From Pyropia haitanensis (Eukaryota; Rhodophyta; Bangiophyceae; Bangiales; Bangiaceae), in assembly GCA_008729055.1 (NCBI GenBank), contig SDUX01000006.1:939501-1003500 (forward strand): a stretch of DNA of 64,000 nt, given 5' to 3'. The notes beneath the pieces were generated by a model. It worked only from the letters and a program-made list of their open reading frames with translations, had not been told where the DNA came from and did no database searches. Shown here in pieces: positions 1 to 11,346 of this stretch. The position numbers were made by a program, and so were the translations under genes. Each line of letters starts with the position of its first letter. Position 1 is the first letter of the stretch.

Positions 1-518
1 GGCCGCCGCTCCCGCACCACCGCGTCTGGCTCTACCTCCACCACGTCCTTGACCTTGATGCGCCCCCCCCAGTCGCCCACCGCGATGCGGAGTTCTTCGG
101 CCAGCCGCGAGTCCGGCAGCGCCATGAGCGCCGCCGCGTGCGCCGGCACCGCCGATGCGGCGCCCGCGTACGCGGCGGCGAGCCCCCCGACGGCGAGGGC
201 GCTCAGCCGCACCGCCCGCGGCAGCGGCGGCGACTGCCGCCGCGCCGCCGCCACCGTCGCCGCGACGGTCGCGACGGCGCCGACGCCCACCGCCGCGCGG
301 GCGGCCGCGTCGGTGGCGGCGGCGGTGAGCACGTCGCGCTCGACGGGGGTCAGAGTGGCCCAGGTGAGGGGACGGGGTGGGGGGGCGCGCGCCCGCCGCC
401 GCACGGGGCGGGGGGGGGAGGGGGACGGGGGGGCGCCATCGCCGGTCGTCTCGTCGACGGGTGGAGCCGCAGAGGGGGGAACGGGTGAAGCGCCCGTCGG
501 CGTCGCCGTGGCCGACAT
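1..518 (-). CDS. Partial unknown protein, N-terminal 172 residues (runs off left edge)
   Basis: An open minus-strand frame runs from an ATG at 516-518 to the window edge without a stop, giving about 172 residues. The N-terminus is Pro/Ala/Ser-rich, then basic (RPVRRRARAP). An Ala-rich helical stretch follows around residues 65-95, then a possible membrane span containing LSALAVGGLAAAY, and a less biased segment with SRLAEELRIAVGDWG and RIKVKDVVEVEPD. That last part has balanced composition and looks like a real folded region. I do not recognise the family. It lies head-to-head with clpP, about 500 bp apart. The visible part could be an organelle-targeted or membrane-anchored protein, but this is inference. 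Confidence 0.5.
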   Translation of the reverse strand, partial: MSATATPTGASPVPPSAAPPVDETTGDGAPPSPSPPRPVRRRARAPPPRPLTWATLTPVERDVLTAAATDAAARAAVGVGAVATVAATVAAARRQSPPLPRAVRLSALAVGGLAAAYAGAASAVPAHAAALMALPDSRLAEELRIAVGDWGGRIKVKDVVEVEPDAVVRERR

Positions 519-1021
519 GCTCGCCGCCTACAGAAACGGCAGAGATGAGTTCCTCGCGCAGAAAAAGATAGGAAGACAAATCGGGGAGATGTGCGCTACG
601 CGAAGCCGATGGGGGGCGGTGCGCGAAGTGAACGACCACTCGGGTCGGCACAGGGGAGATGAAGCCCGCGCCCTATGGTGTCGGCAGGTAGTTTCAATTA
701 CCTGGACGTCGCTCAAACATCTGGATTGCAGCCAGAGCGATCCATTCGATCTTCCAGCCGGGGGCGACCTCGGAGGGCGACCTTCCACGAGGCTACTTTC
801 CAGCTCGCGCCCCGCGTGGTGCCGTTGGTCGATGCTGCCGCCGACGTCATCGCCTGCCCGTTTTGCTGCTTCCATCCCCATCGAGCGGCCCCATCCCTAC
901 CGCTGGCGGCGCGTGGTCTGGTGCTTTTCTCGGCCTGTCCCCCATCCCCGTTGACCTCTGCTGCTGCATTGTAGTTGTCCTCGCCCGTTGACCCAGCGTT
1001 TGTTTGCCGCCCCCCCCCGCG
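519..1021. other. Divergent intergenic region, no gene seen
   Basis: About 500 bp between the divergent left-edge gene and clpP. It holds an AT-richer stretch near 530-720, suitable for two promoters facing away from each other. I see no TATA-like box or RNA gene that I can support. Confidence 0.5.
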
Positions 1022-1828
1022 ATGGCGTTTGTGGGCAGCTTTGGCGGCGGCCGCCTGGCCGCGGCCACCCCTCGATCGCGCGCGGCTGCCGCGGTCTGCG
1101 GGCGGCGGGCGGCGGCGCCGGCGGCGTCGCTGCGGATGTCGGCGGCGTCCCCTCCCCGGGCGGACGACCCCGACCAGCCGGAGCAGCCCCCCCCGCCCGG
1201 GACGGAGCCGAAGCGGTCGGCCCCCCCCCCGATTCCGATGGTCGCCGTCGGCGACGGCCAGATGGACATCTATTCGCGGCTGGCCAAGGACCGTATTCTG
1301 GTGCTGGGCGCCGCGGTGGATGACACGGTGGCCAACCAGCTTGTCGCCCAGATGCTCTTCCTCGCGTCGGAAGACCCGGACAAGGACATCACGTTGTGGA
1401 TCAACAGCCCGGGGGGCTCCATCTCGGCGGGCCTCGCCATCTTTGACACGATGCAGTTTGTGCCGTGCGACATCCAGACCATCTGTTTTGGTACGGCCGC
1501 CTCCATGGGCGCCTTCCTCCTCGGCGCGGGCACCAAGGGCAAGCGCAAGAGCCTGCCCAACGCGCGCATCATGATCCACCAGCCGCTGGGCGGCGCGCAG
1601 GGCCAGGCGGCGGACATTGAGATCCAGGCAGGGGAGATCCTCTTCATGCGGGGGCTCCTCAACGCGTACATGTCGGGCTACACGGGCGTGTCGCTGGACA
1701 AGATTGAGAAGGACACGGACCGGGATTACTTCATGACGCCCGAGGACGCGGTGGAGTATGGCCTCATTGACGACGTCATCAAGACCAAGGTGATGCTGCC
1801 CAAGCCGTCGCGTGATTTTGTATTGTAG
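1022..1828 (+). CDS. clpP: ATP-dependent Clp protease proteolytic subunit, plastid-targeted
   Basis: Serine protease subunit that forms the ClpP barrel and degrades proteins fed to it by a Clp ATPase. The product is 268 residues, longer than the roughly 200 of a bacterial ClpP because of an N-terminal extension. Residues 1-70 look like a rhodophyte plastid transit peptide: MAFVGSF start, Ala/Arg-rich, ending near LRMSAASPP. The protease fold follows, with [13 protein letters not shown] and the catalytic triad Ser161 (GTAASMGAF), His186 (MIHQPLGG) and Asp235 (DTDRDYFM). The spacings of 25 and 49 residues equal those of E. coli ClpP, so this is an active-type subunit rather than a ClpR. I chose the ATG at 1022 because translation from it begins with the MAF motif; an in-frame ATG lies 18 bp upstream. 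A mitochondrial ClpP is the main alternative. Intronless. Confidence 0.95.
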   Translation: MAFVGSFGGGRLAAATPRSRAAAAVCGRRAAAPAASLRMSAASPPRADDPDQPEQPPPPGTEPKRSAPPPIPMVAVGDGQMDIYSRLAKDRILVLGAAVDDTVANQLVAQMLFLASEDPDKDITLWINSPGGSISAGLAIFDTMQFVPCDIQTICFGTAASMGAFLLGAGTKGKRKSLPNARIMIHQPLGGAQGQAADIEIQAGEILFMRGLLNAYMSGYTGVSLDKIEKDTDRDYFMTPEDAVEYGLIDDVIKTKVMLPKPSRDFVL

Positions 1829-3059
1829 AGGATGGGGAGGTAGGGACGGGGGGGGGGGGGCGGGAGGCCACGGATAAAAGGAGTGATGTGGCTGCAGCGT
1901 GGTGGCCGACGCGTAGCGTCTGCGCGTATGGGGCAATGTCGACCTGGGGCGGCACCGCCGGTGGGCGCTGCTGCCGTGCCGCGCCCGCGCACGGCAGGGC
2001 GGTAACCTGTCCGCCGTCCCTCCCATCGCCCTCCGCCTTGGGGCGGACGGCAGGCCCGACCGGCTGGCGGGTGGCTCCTCGACCAATCTGGCGGCCGACA
2101 CGGCGGTCGCGGGCGCCCGGTCACCCCCCTCTGATCCCCCGCCGTCGCATTCGCCACCAGCGTGGTGGGTGCGGGCAGCCTGCTGCTGTGGGGGGTGAGC
2201 GCGGGTGTGCGGACAGCCAGGGTGTGAGCGGGAACGGGGCGTCTACGCCTGCTGAGGCCGACGCGCGTCGCCTTCCTGATCGGTATACTCGTTTTGGAAC
2301 TGGGGACCGTTATTGAGGTGATGGGAGTGACATTGTGTTTGGCTTTGGGGGACAAAAAACGCCCAAGTCCCAGATGGCGTTTTTTATCTCCGGGTTTAGT
2401 TGCGTGACCCCCCCGGGGAGGTAGGAAGGGGGTGTCTGGGGTGGAAAGCGAGACCGTAGGTGTATGTAATCGAGGTCGGCGTATCGAATGGCAAACTCAG
2501 AGTTTCGAAAAGATCAACTTTTTCATCCCATGACGGAGAGGTCCCTCCGCTCTCTATCCGCCTATCGAGAAGAAATAGCCCTCTGAGAAACTGCGCGCAG
2601 CTGCCGAAGCGCCGCGTTGCTGGAGCACTCGTCGTGCAGCACAAACCCCGCCAGTCAACTGTGCCATGACGCCACGAGAGCTCGTTTGTACGACGGGAAG
2701 GAGGTCCGCTGTCTAACGAAAACTTCGTCCGAGAAGGTCGAGAAGTCACGGACTATTATTGTGATCGCACCACCCCATGACCGGCCACGTTGACTCGTTT
2801 GAAACCCGGTTGGTGTGTAATTTCTTTACGCCGTTTTCGAGTACGAAAGTAGTCCCACCCACATTATCGCTCCGGGCAGCGGATGCGACGCCGACCGACG
2901 TTGAGATCCGAGCTCCCTTCCGCCCGCCAGTTTGTGTGTCTTCGCCCCACGCAACCACGCCATCCTACCATCCCGTGGGCTCTCCCTCGTATCTTCCCCC
3001 CCCGGTGGCGATACGCTCCCCGCTCTTGGCTCTCTCTCCTTCATCCTCTTCTCCCCGCT
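1829..3059. other. Intergenic, no gene seen
   Basis: About 1.2 kb between clpP and the co-chaperonin gene. A T/A-rich patch with a short imperfect palindrome around AAAACGCC (2355-2390) could be the clpP 3' end. From 2450 to 2900 the composition is more balanced. I see no conserved protein or RNA. Confidence 0.4.
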
Positions 3060-3881
3060 ATGGCTCCTCCCACAGCCTTTGCATCGGCCGTGCCGCTCCG
3101 CCTCGTCCGCCAGCCGACGGCGCTGCGGCCGTCGGCGGCGGCGGCGGTCGCGCCCGCGGCGGCCGCCGCCGGCGCGGCGTCGCGGCCGGCCCGCGCCGCG
3201 CGGCCGCACATGTCTGCCGACGCGCAGGCCGATGCGCAGGCGTCGGTGCCGTCGACGGCGTCGCACGAGCTCAACGGCATGACCATCCCTGGCCCGCTGA
3301 CGCCCGCCCGCAACTACCTGCTCGTCAAGACCGCGGCGCCGCCGACGACGACCGCGGGCGGCCTCATCCTGACGACCGCGACGGCGGAAAAGCCGACGTA
3401 TGGGGAGGTGCTCGCGGCGGGCCCGGGCGCCTACTGGCCCGCCGGCGGGCTGATCCCGATGGTCGTTGCCGTCGGCGAGACGGTCCTCTTTGGCAAGTAT
3501 GGCGGCACGGAGCTGATGTACGATAACGCCAAGTCGACGCTCGTCACCCAGGACGACGTGCTGTGCAAGCTGGAAGGCGGCGCCTACACCGCGGACGCGG
3601 TGGTGCCCATCCTGGACCGGGTGTTTGTGAAGAAGGCGGCGGCGGCGGCCGAGTCGGGCGGCGGCATTGTGCTCACCGCGGGCGCCTCGTCGACGGAGCG
3701 CAACACGGGGGAGGTGGTCGCGACGGGGCCGGGGCGCCTGATGGAGAATGGGCAGACCGAGCCGCTGACGTTTGGCCCGGGCGCGACGGTGCTGTTTGCC
3801 AAGTTTGGGGGGACGGAGATCAAGTTTGGGGCGGACGAGTACGTCATGCTCCGCGTCACGGACGTGTACGCGCACTGGTAG
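3060..3881 (+). CDS. CPN20: Plastid co-chaperonin with two tandem GroES domains (Cpn20/Cpn21 type)
   Basis: Co-chaperonin expected to cap the plastid Cpn60 chaperonin and assist folding of imported proteins such as Rubisco. The product is 273 residues. Residues 1-70 form a transit peptide (MAPPTAFA start, Ala/Arg-rich, ending near PHMSADAQ). Two GroES/Cpn10-like repeats follow. The first, about 78-170, has ARNYLLVKTA, TTAGGLIL, a TYGEVLAAGPG strand and VLFGKYGGTEL. The second, about 180-272, has PILDRVFVKKA, SGGGIVLT, NTGEVVATGPG and VLFAKFGGTEI. The tandem arrangement is known for plastid Cpn20 and not for mitochondrial Cpn10. The ATG at 3060 begins the MAPPTAF motif; upstream in-frame codons look like 5' UTR. 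A GGGC-repeat tract begins just after the stop. Intronless. Confidence 0.94.
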   Translation: MAPPTAFASAVPLRLVRQPTALRPSAAAAVAPAAAAAGAASRPARAARPHMSADAQADAQASVPSTASHELNGMTIPGPLTPARNYLLVKTAAPPTTTAGGLILTTATAEKPTYGEVLAAGPGAYWPAGGLIPMVVAVGETVLFGKYGGTELMYDNAKSTLVTQDDVLCKLEGGAYTADAVVPILDRVFVKKAAAAAESGGGIVLTAGASSTERNTGEVVATGPGRLMENGQTEPLTFGPGATVLFAKFGGTEIKFGADEYVMLRVTDVYAHW

Positions 3882-3882
3882 A

Positions 3883-3958
3883 TGGGCGGCGCGGGCGGGC
3901 GGGCGGGCGGGCGGGCCGGCGGGCGGGCGGGCGGGCGGGCGGTCGGTCGGGCGGGCGG
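3883..3958. repeat. (GGGC)n low-complexity tract after the CPN20 stop
   Basis: Near-continuous GGGC/GGCG repeats start two bases after the CPN20 stop codon. More than ten G3 runs are separated by one to three bases on the plus strand, so the 3' UTR could form G-quadruplexes. This is seen directly; any function is inference. Confidence 0.85.
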
Positions 3959-4817
3959 CGAATGAGGGGCAAGGGGGAGAGGGGGTTGACAGAGAGCGTG
4001 AGGGGGGCAGAGGGCGGGGGATGCGGGAGGCAACAACGGCGGCAAGGTGGACATGGTGACGGGTGGTGCGTCGACGGGCGGCGGCGTGTGCGGGGCTGGG
4101 TAGACGGCGGGCGGTGGCCCGTGTGGGTGCGCGTGCGTGCGGCGGTGACACGCGGCGGCGGGCGTGGCGAAAAACCAACGGATGCGGTCGAGCAGTGTCC
4201 CATCACAGCGGGGCGGCGGATTGGGACGGCGTCGCGACGCGCCCGACGCGCCCGCCCACCACACGGCGCGGGGTCACCCGCCGGCGCGGCGTGTCCCCCC
4301 CTTTTCCCTGTCCCGGGTGCCAGCCCCGGGGTCGGCAGCGGCGGCGGCTCGGCGGCCCGCCCGACCCCCGGCGGCCATCCCGTGGCCACCCCCGCCGCAC
4401 AGCGCGGCGGCGTGGCGGCAGCCCCCCCCCCCCCCCCCCCCCCCCGGCGCGGTCGCTGCCCCACGTCGCGGGACGCCCGCCCGCGGGTGGACGCTGCCGC
4501 CGCCCACCGCCGCCGCCCACCGCGCCGGGGCGCCGCCGCCGTGGTGCTTCCCCAACCTGCCGGTACCAAGAGCGCCGCCACCGCCAAAACCCCACCTCTG
4601 GCGACAGCGCCGCCAAGACGGGCCCTTCCGCGCGCCCCCCCCTACCCCCGCCCCCCTCCCCCGCGGCGACACACCCCCCCTCACCCACCACAATCCCCCC
4701 CCGCCCTCCTCTGCCAGCCGCCGCCGCCGTGCCGCGGCGGCCTGCCGCCGCACCGCCGCGCGGCTGACCGGCACGCACCCCCCCCCCACCCCCCCTCCCC
4801 CCCCCCCCCCCCCCCCC

Positions 4818-5976
4818 AGCCCCACCCGCCGCCGCCAACGCCCGCAGCGCCGCCGGCACCGCCGCCGTCTCCCGCCGCAGGTGGCGGCGGCGGACGTCTG
4901 GGGTGACCCCCCCCGGCGGCGGGGGCGCCCCCCCCCCCCCCCCGCGCCCGCCCCGATCGTCACCCCCGACGGCCGCCGGTACTCGGCAACGGTGACGGCA
5001 ACGGCGCAGCCGTGGCTCACCTCCACCACCGCCTGCACGCTGCCCTTGCCATACGTGGGCGTGCCGACGAGCGTGCCGACGCACGCGTCGCGGAGGGCGG
5101 CGGCGACCAGCTCCCCGCCCGACGCGGTGCGGCGGTTGACGAGGACCGCCACGGGGGTGCCCGCCGCCGCGACGCGCGGCGGCGGCGGCCACGTGGGGAG
5201 GGGGGGGAGGGCGTGGGGGGGGGCGCCGCCGGCCGAGCCGCCGCCCCCCGCCGCCGCCGCCGCCGCCGCCGCTACCGCGCCAACCCCCCGCCGCCCGTCC
5301 GCCGCCGCCGCCACCACCGCCGCGGCCGCCCGCCGCACGCGGGCGGCGACCGCCGCCGCCGCCGTGGCGGGCGGCGACGCGGCGGCCGCCGCGGCGAGCC
5401 GCGACGGGTGCCACCAGTGGGCGCCCGCGGAGAGGACCGTCTCCCCGTCGCGTGCGTAGACCGACACGACCGGCGAGGCGCGGGAGGGGAGGAAGGCGCC
5501 CGCGGTGGCGACCGCCTCGTCGAGGATGCCGCCGGGGTTGTCCCGCAGGTCGAGGACGTACGCGTCGGGCGCGGCGGGGGGGGCCGCCGCGCCCCCACCC
5601 GGCCACCGCCGCCGCCACGGCCGCCGCGGCGCCGCCGCCGCGTCTGCCGCCGCCGCCGCCGCCACACCGCCGCCGCCGCCGCCGCGGCGGCGTGCACCCG
5701 CCCGCGCCGCCGCGGGCGGTGCCGCCGCCGCCGCCGCCGCCAGCTGCCCGTGCAGCCGGCCGAGCGCGTCGCGCACCTGCCCGCCCGTGTGGGCGGAGAA
5801 CTGAGTGACGCGCAGGTACGCGACCGCCGCGTCGTGGCGGCCGCCCCACGCGGCGGCCGGCACGCCCACCAGCTCCGCGTAGACGGTCGGCACCTGCAGC
5901 CGCGCGCGGCGGAGCGTCACGTCCCGCGGCGGCGGCGGCGGCGGCGCGGGGCGGGCGCGCCCACCGGCACGCCACC

Positions 5977-6027
<51 letters not shown>

Positions 6028-6589
6028 TGCCACCCCCACGGAGCGTGACCGTCACCGCCGAGCGGGGCGGCCCCGCCAGCCGCGCGGCGACCGCCCACAA
6101 GTCCGCGCCCGCCACCGGCACGCCGTCCACGGCGAGGAGGGCGTCGCCCGGGTGGACCCCCCCCCGGTCCGCCGGGCTGCCCGGCAGCACCTCCACCACC
6201 GCTGGCGGCGGCGGCGGCCGCCGCAGCACCGCCCGCACGGCGGCGGCGGCCGGGTGCGGCGCGCCAAGGACGACGCCGACGCCGTCCACGTCGCCGTCCA
6301 TGTCGTAGAGCGTCGCGGCGAGCGTCGGCGCGTCGAGAAAGTGGGTGTGCGGGTCGCCCAGCCGCTGCACCATCGCCTCGATGGTGGCGGCGGTGGGCGG
6401 CGGGTCCACCCGGGGGGGGGACCCCCGCCGCCGCCACCCCCAGGGGGGACCCCAACCCCCGCGGGGGGGGGGGGCGCCCCCCACCGCAGGGGGGGGGGAG
6501 CCGCCGCAGCCGCGGCAGCCGCAGCGGCGGCAGCCCCGCCGGCAGGCGCACCTCAACGGGCGGCGCCCCCCCCCCCCCCCCAGCGTCGG

Positions 6590-6622
<33 letters not shown>

Positions 6623-6832
6623 ACGACGCCGCCGCGGCGGCCGCCTCCTCCGCGTCGCGCTGGGCGAGGAGCAGCGCCCGCTGCGCGCGCAGCCGCTCGC
6701 CCGTGGCCGCCCAGCCCGCCGCCGCGAGCACCCGCCCCGAGTGGTACTGCGTGGCGATGGCGTCCCACGCTTCGAGCGCGACGCCCCACCAGCACTCGTC
6801 GTACATGAGCGTGTCGCCACACGGCGGCACGC

Positions 6833-6870
<38 letters not shown>

Positions 6871-7472
6871 TCTGGTCCACGCCCGGCGGGCACGGCCGCC
6901 GTGGCGGCGGCGGCGGCGGCGGGGGTGGCTGCCGCCGCCGCCGCCGCCGTGGCGCCGCCGCCGCCCGCAACAACCCGTACCGGGCGCCCCCCCCCCCCCC
7001 CCCCCCCAACCACCACCACCGGCAGCGAGCGAGCGGCCGCCGCCGCCGCCCCCTCCCCACACACCAGCCGCCGCCCCCCCGCCGTTCCACCGCACCGCCA
7101 CCCACCACCGCGGCGGCCGCGGCGGGCGCGCCGGCGCGGCCGGCGCGGCACCCCACCCCACCCCCCCCCCCCCCCCCCCACCGCCGCCGCCGCCGCCGCC
7201 GCCGCCGACGGCAGCAACGTGAGCGAGGCAAGGATGGTGGCGGCCGCCGCTGCCGCCGCCGCCGCCGCCGCCGCTGCCGCCGCCGCCGGCGCGGGCGGCC
7301 GCCGCCGCCGGCGGCTGCCGGCATCCCCGGCGGCCGCGGCGGCCGCTGCCGGCCGCGGGGGGGGACCGCCGCGGGGGGGCGCCGCGGCGGGTGGCCACCC
7401 CGCCGGTGGCGACCGCAGCGGCGGTGGGAGTGGCGGTGGCGGCGCGCCCGCCGTGGTGGTGACCGCCGCGTC

Positions 7473-7527
<55 letters not shown>

Positions 7528-7739
7528 GCGGCGGCGGCGGTGGCGGCGGCGGTGGCGGTGGCGGTGGCCACCACCGGCCGCCGGCCGGGACCACGCGGGG
7601 GTGGCAATGGCGCCGCGGCCGCGCGCAGCGGCAGCCGCCGTCGGCGGTCGCCGCGGCGCGGGCCCGCCAGCGGCGGCGGCCGGCGGCCGGCGGCGGCGAC
7701 GGGCAGCGGCGGGGTGACAAACGCGGCCGGCGGCGCCAT
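4818..7739 (-). CDS. ctpA: Carboxyl-terminal (D1) processing peptidase, thylakoid lumen
   Basis: Serine/lysine protease (peptidase family S41) that trims the C-terminus of photosystem II D1. The N-terminus starts MAPPAAFV and continues as an Ala/Pro-rich transit peptide; a hydrophobic stretch (TILASLTLLPSAAA) suits a lumen-targeting signal. A segment with DTLMYDECWWGVALEAWDA precedes the PDZ domain (LGDPHTHFL, GSPADRGGVHPGD). The catalytic core has LDLRDNPGG, Ser in RTASGGE (codon 5120-5122), Glu three residues later, and Lys in TYGKGS (codon 5045-5047). Ser and Lys are 25 residues apart, as in Scenedesmus D1 protease. A GVTPD motif ends the core. The frame changes twice, near G/C runs at about 6410-6500 and 4931-4943. 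The C-terminus is uncertain because it meets a long C run at about 4797-4817. Poly-Ala and poly-Gly insertions make it much longer than usual. Confidence 0.88.
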
Positions 7740-10653
7740 GGGAGCGCCCGCCGCTCTGGCGGCGTGGGCGGGCGGAGCGGGGGGGGGGGAAGGGGTGCCG
7801 GCAAGGTAAGGGGCGAGGGGTGGAGGTGGGGGTGTGTGGGAGGAGGGGGGGGGGGGGGGGGGGGGGGGGCACGGGCGTGGGGGGTGTGGCCACAGCGGAC
7901 GCGGCGGGGGGCGCGGCTGGCGCGTCGACCTCGGCGGGCGCGCGTGCCGGGCGCGCCGCTCCGCGTCGGTGGGAATCTCGTCGCTCCTCGGCCGACGGGG
8001 CGGGCGTCCATCCCGATCTCATCGTGGCGACTTTGTGGAGTTGGTTTGAAAATTGGTGGGAAGGGGGAACCGCCGTTTGGGGACGCCCATCCACGTGGCC
8101 GTGGGTCCTGGGCGGCCGCCGCCGCCGCGCCGCGCCGCGGGCGCGACCGTCGACGCGGCCAGCCGTCGACGGGGCGCACCGCCCGTCGAGGGCGCCGCCG
8201 CCAACCGAACGGCTGGGGGTGGCCGCCGCGGCGGCGCACCTCCCTCGTCGCCCGCTGGCGGGGGCGTCTGCCGCGGCGGCCGCGCCACGGGCCGCCCCGC
8301 CCGCGGCGAGCCGCGGCGCCGCCGCACGGACGAGGGGGGGAGGGGGGGGAGTGCAGCCGCGCACGGTGGGCGGCTAGACCCTCCCAGCGTGGGTAGCGGC
8401 CCACACAGGGGATCCCCCCCACCCACATCCCCCCCCCCCCTTCCGTTCCCCTCTCGGAAAGAAAAAAAAAAAAAAGCAGCAGACCTGCCCCGCTCCGTGC
8501 GTCCCCCACCTCCACACGGGTCGGGCCGCCACCACGGGGGCTCGTGGCGGCATATGCCCCCACCGCTGGTGTGCACCGAGGCGGCGGGCGCACGGGGCGG
8601 GCGACGTGCACTTGCGCGTGGGCGTGGCGGCGGGCGGGGAGGGTCGCGGCGAGCTCGGACGGGCCGCCCGGCGGGACTCGGGTACACACGCACGCAAGAC
8701 GGGCAACTTTCATCCCACCAATGGCATCCAGGCGACGACACACGTGGGGTCTTGATGAAAGAGCGCGCTCTCGACACGACTATTGTCCGCCGCCCTGCAC
8801 TCACATTTGCCTGATATTTTCACCAGCTTCCCTAGGTATGTCCGAAAGCACTAGGAAATAGGACATGGAAGCTGGACTTTTGTTCGAGAGAGGACGCTCT
8901 TCCGCCGGGAATCCCAGCCCACCAGAGTCCCTCGTCCAGTCTCGCGCTTCCGGTCTGCCGCCTCTGCTGGTCGCCCTCTGCATCACGCCAGTGGCCACCG
9001 GTCCCCGCCGGCCTTCCCTCCCCCCGACCATCGCTGTTGCATCCGCCAGCTGCGCCCGTCCCCACCACCGTAGCCTCGAAAGTGGCATCCGTATGGCTAC
9101 CGGCCCTCCACCCGCGCCACCCCTGCCCCTTCCCGCCGCGAACTGCACCCCTGTTGTATTCTCCGGGGGCCTGCACCGTCACAACAATCCCCGCCTGCGG
9201 CCTCCGCCGGTACCTCTACGAGCTTACGCGCAGCGGCCGCGGGGTCCCCCGCATCGTGCCGCCGCCGCCACCGCCGCCACCGCTGCCGTCCCTCCCGCCG
9301 TCGCTACCACCACTGCCGTCGCCGTCGCCACCGTCGCGGCCGCGCTGAGCGCCGCGCGCCACGGCGTTTTGCCGCCCGAGTGGCGGCGCGAGCGGCCGTC
9401 CATACCGGTATATGGTCGGAGGAGCCATCGTGGCCGCCAGCGGGGCGGGCGGCCGCGGTGTGGGCTCACGACCGACGGCGGCAGCGGCGGCGGTGGCGGC
9501 GGTGGCAGTGGCGGCGACCGTGGCGGCAGTGGCGGCGACGGTCCGTTGCGGTGGCGCCGTGACGGTGTCAATGGCGCCCGAGGATCAGGCCGTTACCACC
9601 GCGGGGTGGCTGACTCTGTCCGAGACATCCCCGCCAACAGAGGCGTCGGGAGAGGAGAGCAAGGCAAGAATGAAGCCCTTTCGAAACGTGGCTGTAGTTT
9701 TCGAAACAAGTCCTCCGGCCATCAACCTTTCAAAACAACTCTGAATACTAGAACAGATTTCTGCTCTGTGCAAGGCACCACCGCAGAGCCGGCCGCCGCC
9801 CCCCTCCCCCCCCCCCCCCCCCCAATCCACCCGCAGATCACCTCGCGCCACCCGCCACGGAATAATCCCGGCGTGTCTCGCCGGCCACGCCCCACGCGCC
9901 CCCCCCCCCCCCCCCACCCCCCACCCCCCCATACGGCCGCCCCCACCGGCCGCGGCGGCGGAACCCCCCCCCCCCCCCCCCCCCCCCCTCCCCACCGCCG
10001 ACGCACCGCGGCCGCCACGGTGGCGGCGGCGCGGCCGCCGACGCACCGCCGCGCCAGCGGCGGCGCGAAATATTCTTGTACGCGCCGCGCGCCGCCGGGC
10101 GGTGGCGGCAGAGGGGGGGGGCGCACCGCCGGTCGGGGGGAGGGGGGGGAGGGGCGGGGGGGGGGGAGCGGCGGCGGCGGCGGTGGCGCCAACGTGGCGG
10201 CGGCCGCGGATGAAGCCGAGGGGTGGACGCGCCCGTCTGGCGGTGGCGCCGCGGCCACCCGCGTCGGCGGGTGGCGGTGGGGAGCGCCCGCGCAGCAGGC
10301 GCGTCACCCCATCGGGGTGCCGCCCGCACCTCCCCCCCGCGGCGGCGCCCAAAACGCACCGGCCGGCCACCGCGGCGGTCGGCCACGCGCCGCGTCTCCC
10401 CCCGGTTGCCACCCGTCTGCCGGCACCGCCATTCCCCCTCCCCCCCCCCCCCCCCCCCCCACTCACCTCCCCACTTCCCAGCCGACCCCGCGTCTCCCCG
10501 CAGGTCCGACCGCTCCACACCCCCCCCCCCCCCCTCACCCGCCGCCGTGCGTGTCAGCCGCGCCGCCGGCCACCGGCGCCATGACCCGCCGACGCGGCGG
10601 GTGCCGCCCGCGGCCGCCGCGGCCGCCGCGGTCCGCGGTGCCGCCACGTGCGG

Positions 10654-10690
<37 letters not shown>

Positions 10691-11346
10691 GGCAGCGGCG
10701 GGCGGGCGCCTGCACTCATCGGCCGGCGGCAGTCGCCGCCGCGGCGGGCCGCCCCTCTGGGTGCCAACGCACCCGCGGTGGGACACGTCGGGGGGGGGCG
10801 CGCCGCGGGATGCGGCGGACAGAGGCAGGGGGCGGCCGCCGCCGGCGTGGCGGACGGCCGCGGCCGCCGCGGAGCGCAGCCCGTGGCGGCGCGGGGGTGT
10901 TTCCGCCCCCCTCCCGCGGGCTGTTGGTTCCGCTCCCTCACCCCCACCCGCCCCCGCCGTCTGCTCGTACCCCCCCCCTCCCGGTGGGTCTATCCGTGCC
11001 GCAGCGGCACTCCCGCCGCACGCACCGCGTGCGCAACGGCCGCGCCGCGCGCGGCGGCCGCCGTTTAAGTCGCGGCCACGACGCGGCGGGCGGCCGTGCC
11101 GCCGCCCGACCGCCCGCGCCCATCCGTCCCGGCGCTCGCGACGCTGGCGTGTGCGCGCGCCCGTCGTGCCGGTCCCCCCCCGCGTTGGCGGCCGTGCCCG
11201 TACGCTCCGTCGCGCACACCCCCCCCACCCCACCCCCCCACCCCCCCCCCGGCGCCCCCCCCCCCCCCCCATCTTCCCGAAAACCCCGTCCGTGCGCGCC
11301 GCCCCCCCTCCTTGGTCGCCACTCGGCGGGCCCCCCCCCCCTCACG
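7740..11346. other. 3.6-kb gene-poor GC-rich region
   Basis: Long G and C runs (for example 7847-7869, 9960-9987, 10437-10460) and GCC/GGC triplet repeats dominate, so open frames exist on both strands but carry no conserved motif. Exceptions are AT-richer patches at about 8790-8900 and 9590-9780. A short plus-strand stretch at 9197-9260 (RRYLYELTRSGRGVPRIVPP) has protein-like composition but no recognisable start or family. I do not support a gene here. Confidence 0.4.

Noticed and set aside
49..954. Plus-strand 301-codon open frame at the left end
   Set aside because: It is antisense to the partial minus-strand gene over its first 470 bases and shows no protein-like motif.
4274..8743. Minus-strand open frame of about 1490 codons
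   Set aside because: Only its middle carries CtpA motifs; the first 700 and last 150 codons are Arg/Pro-rich wrong-frame translation of GC triplet repeats. The gene was called from the MAPPAAFV start instead.
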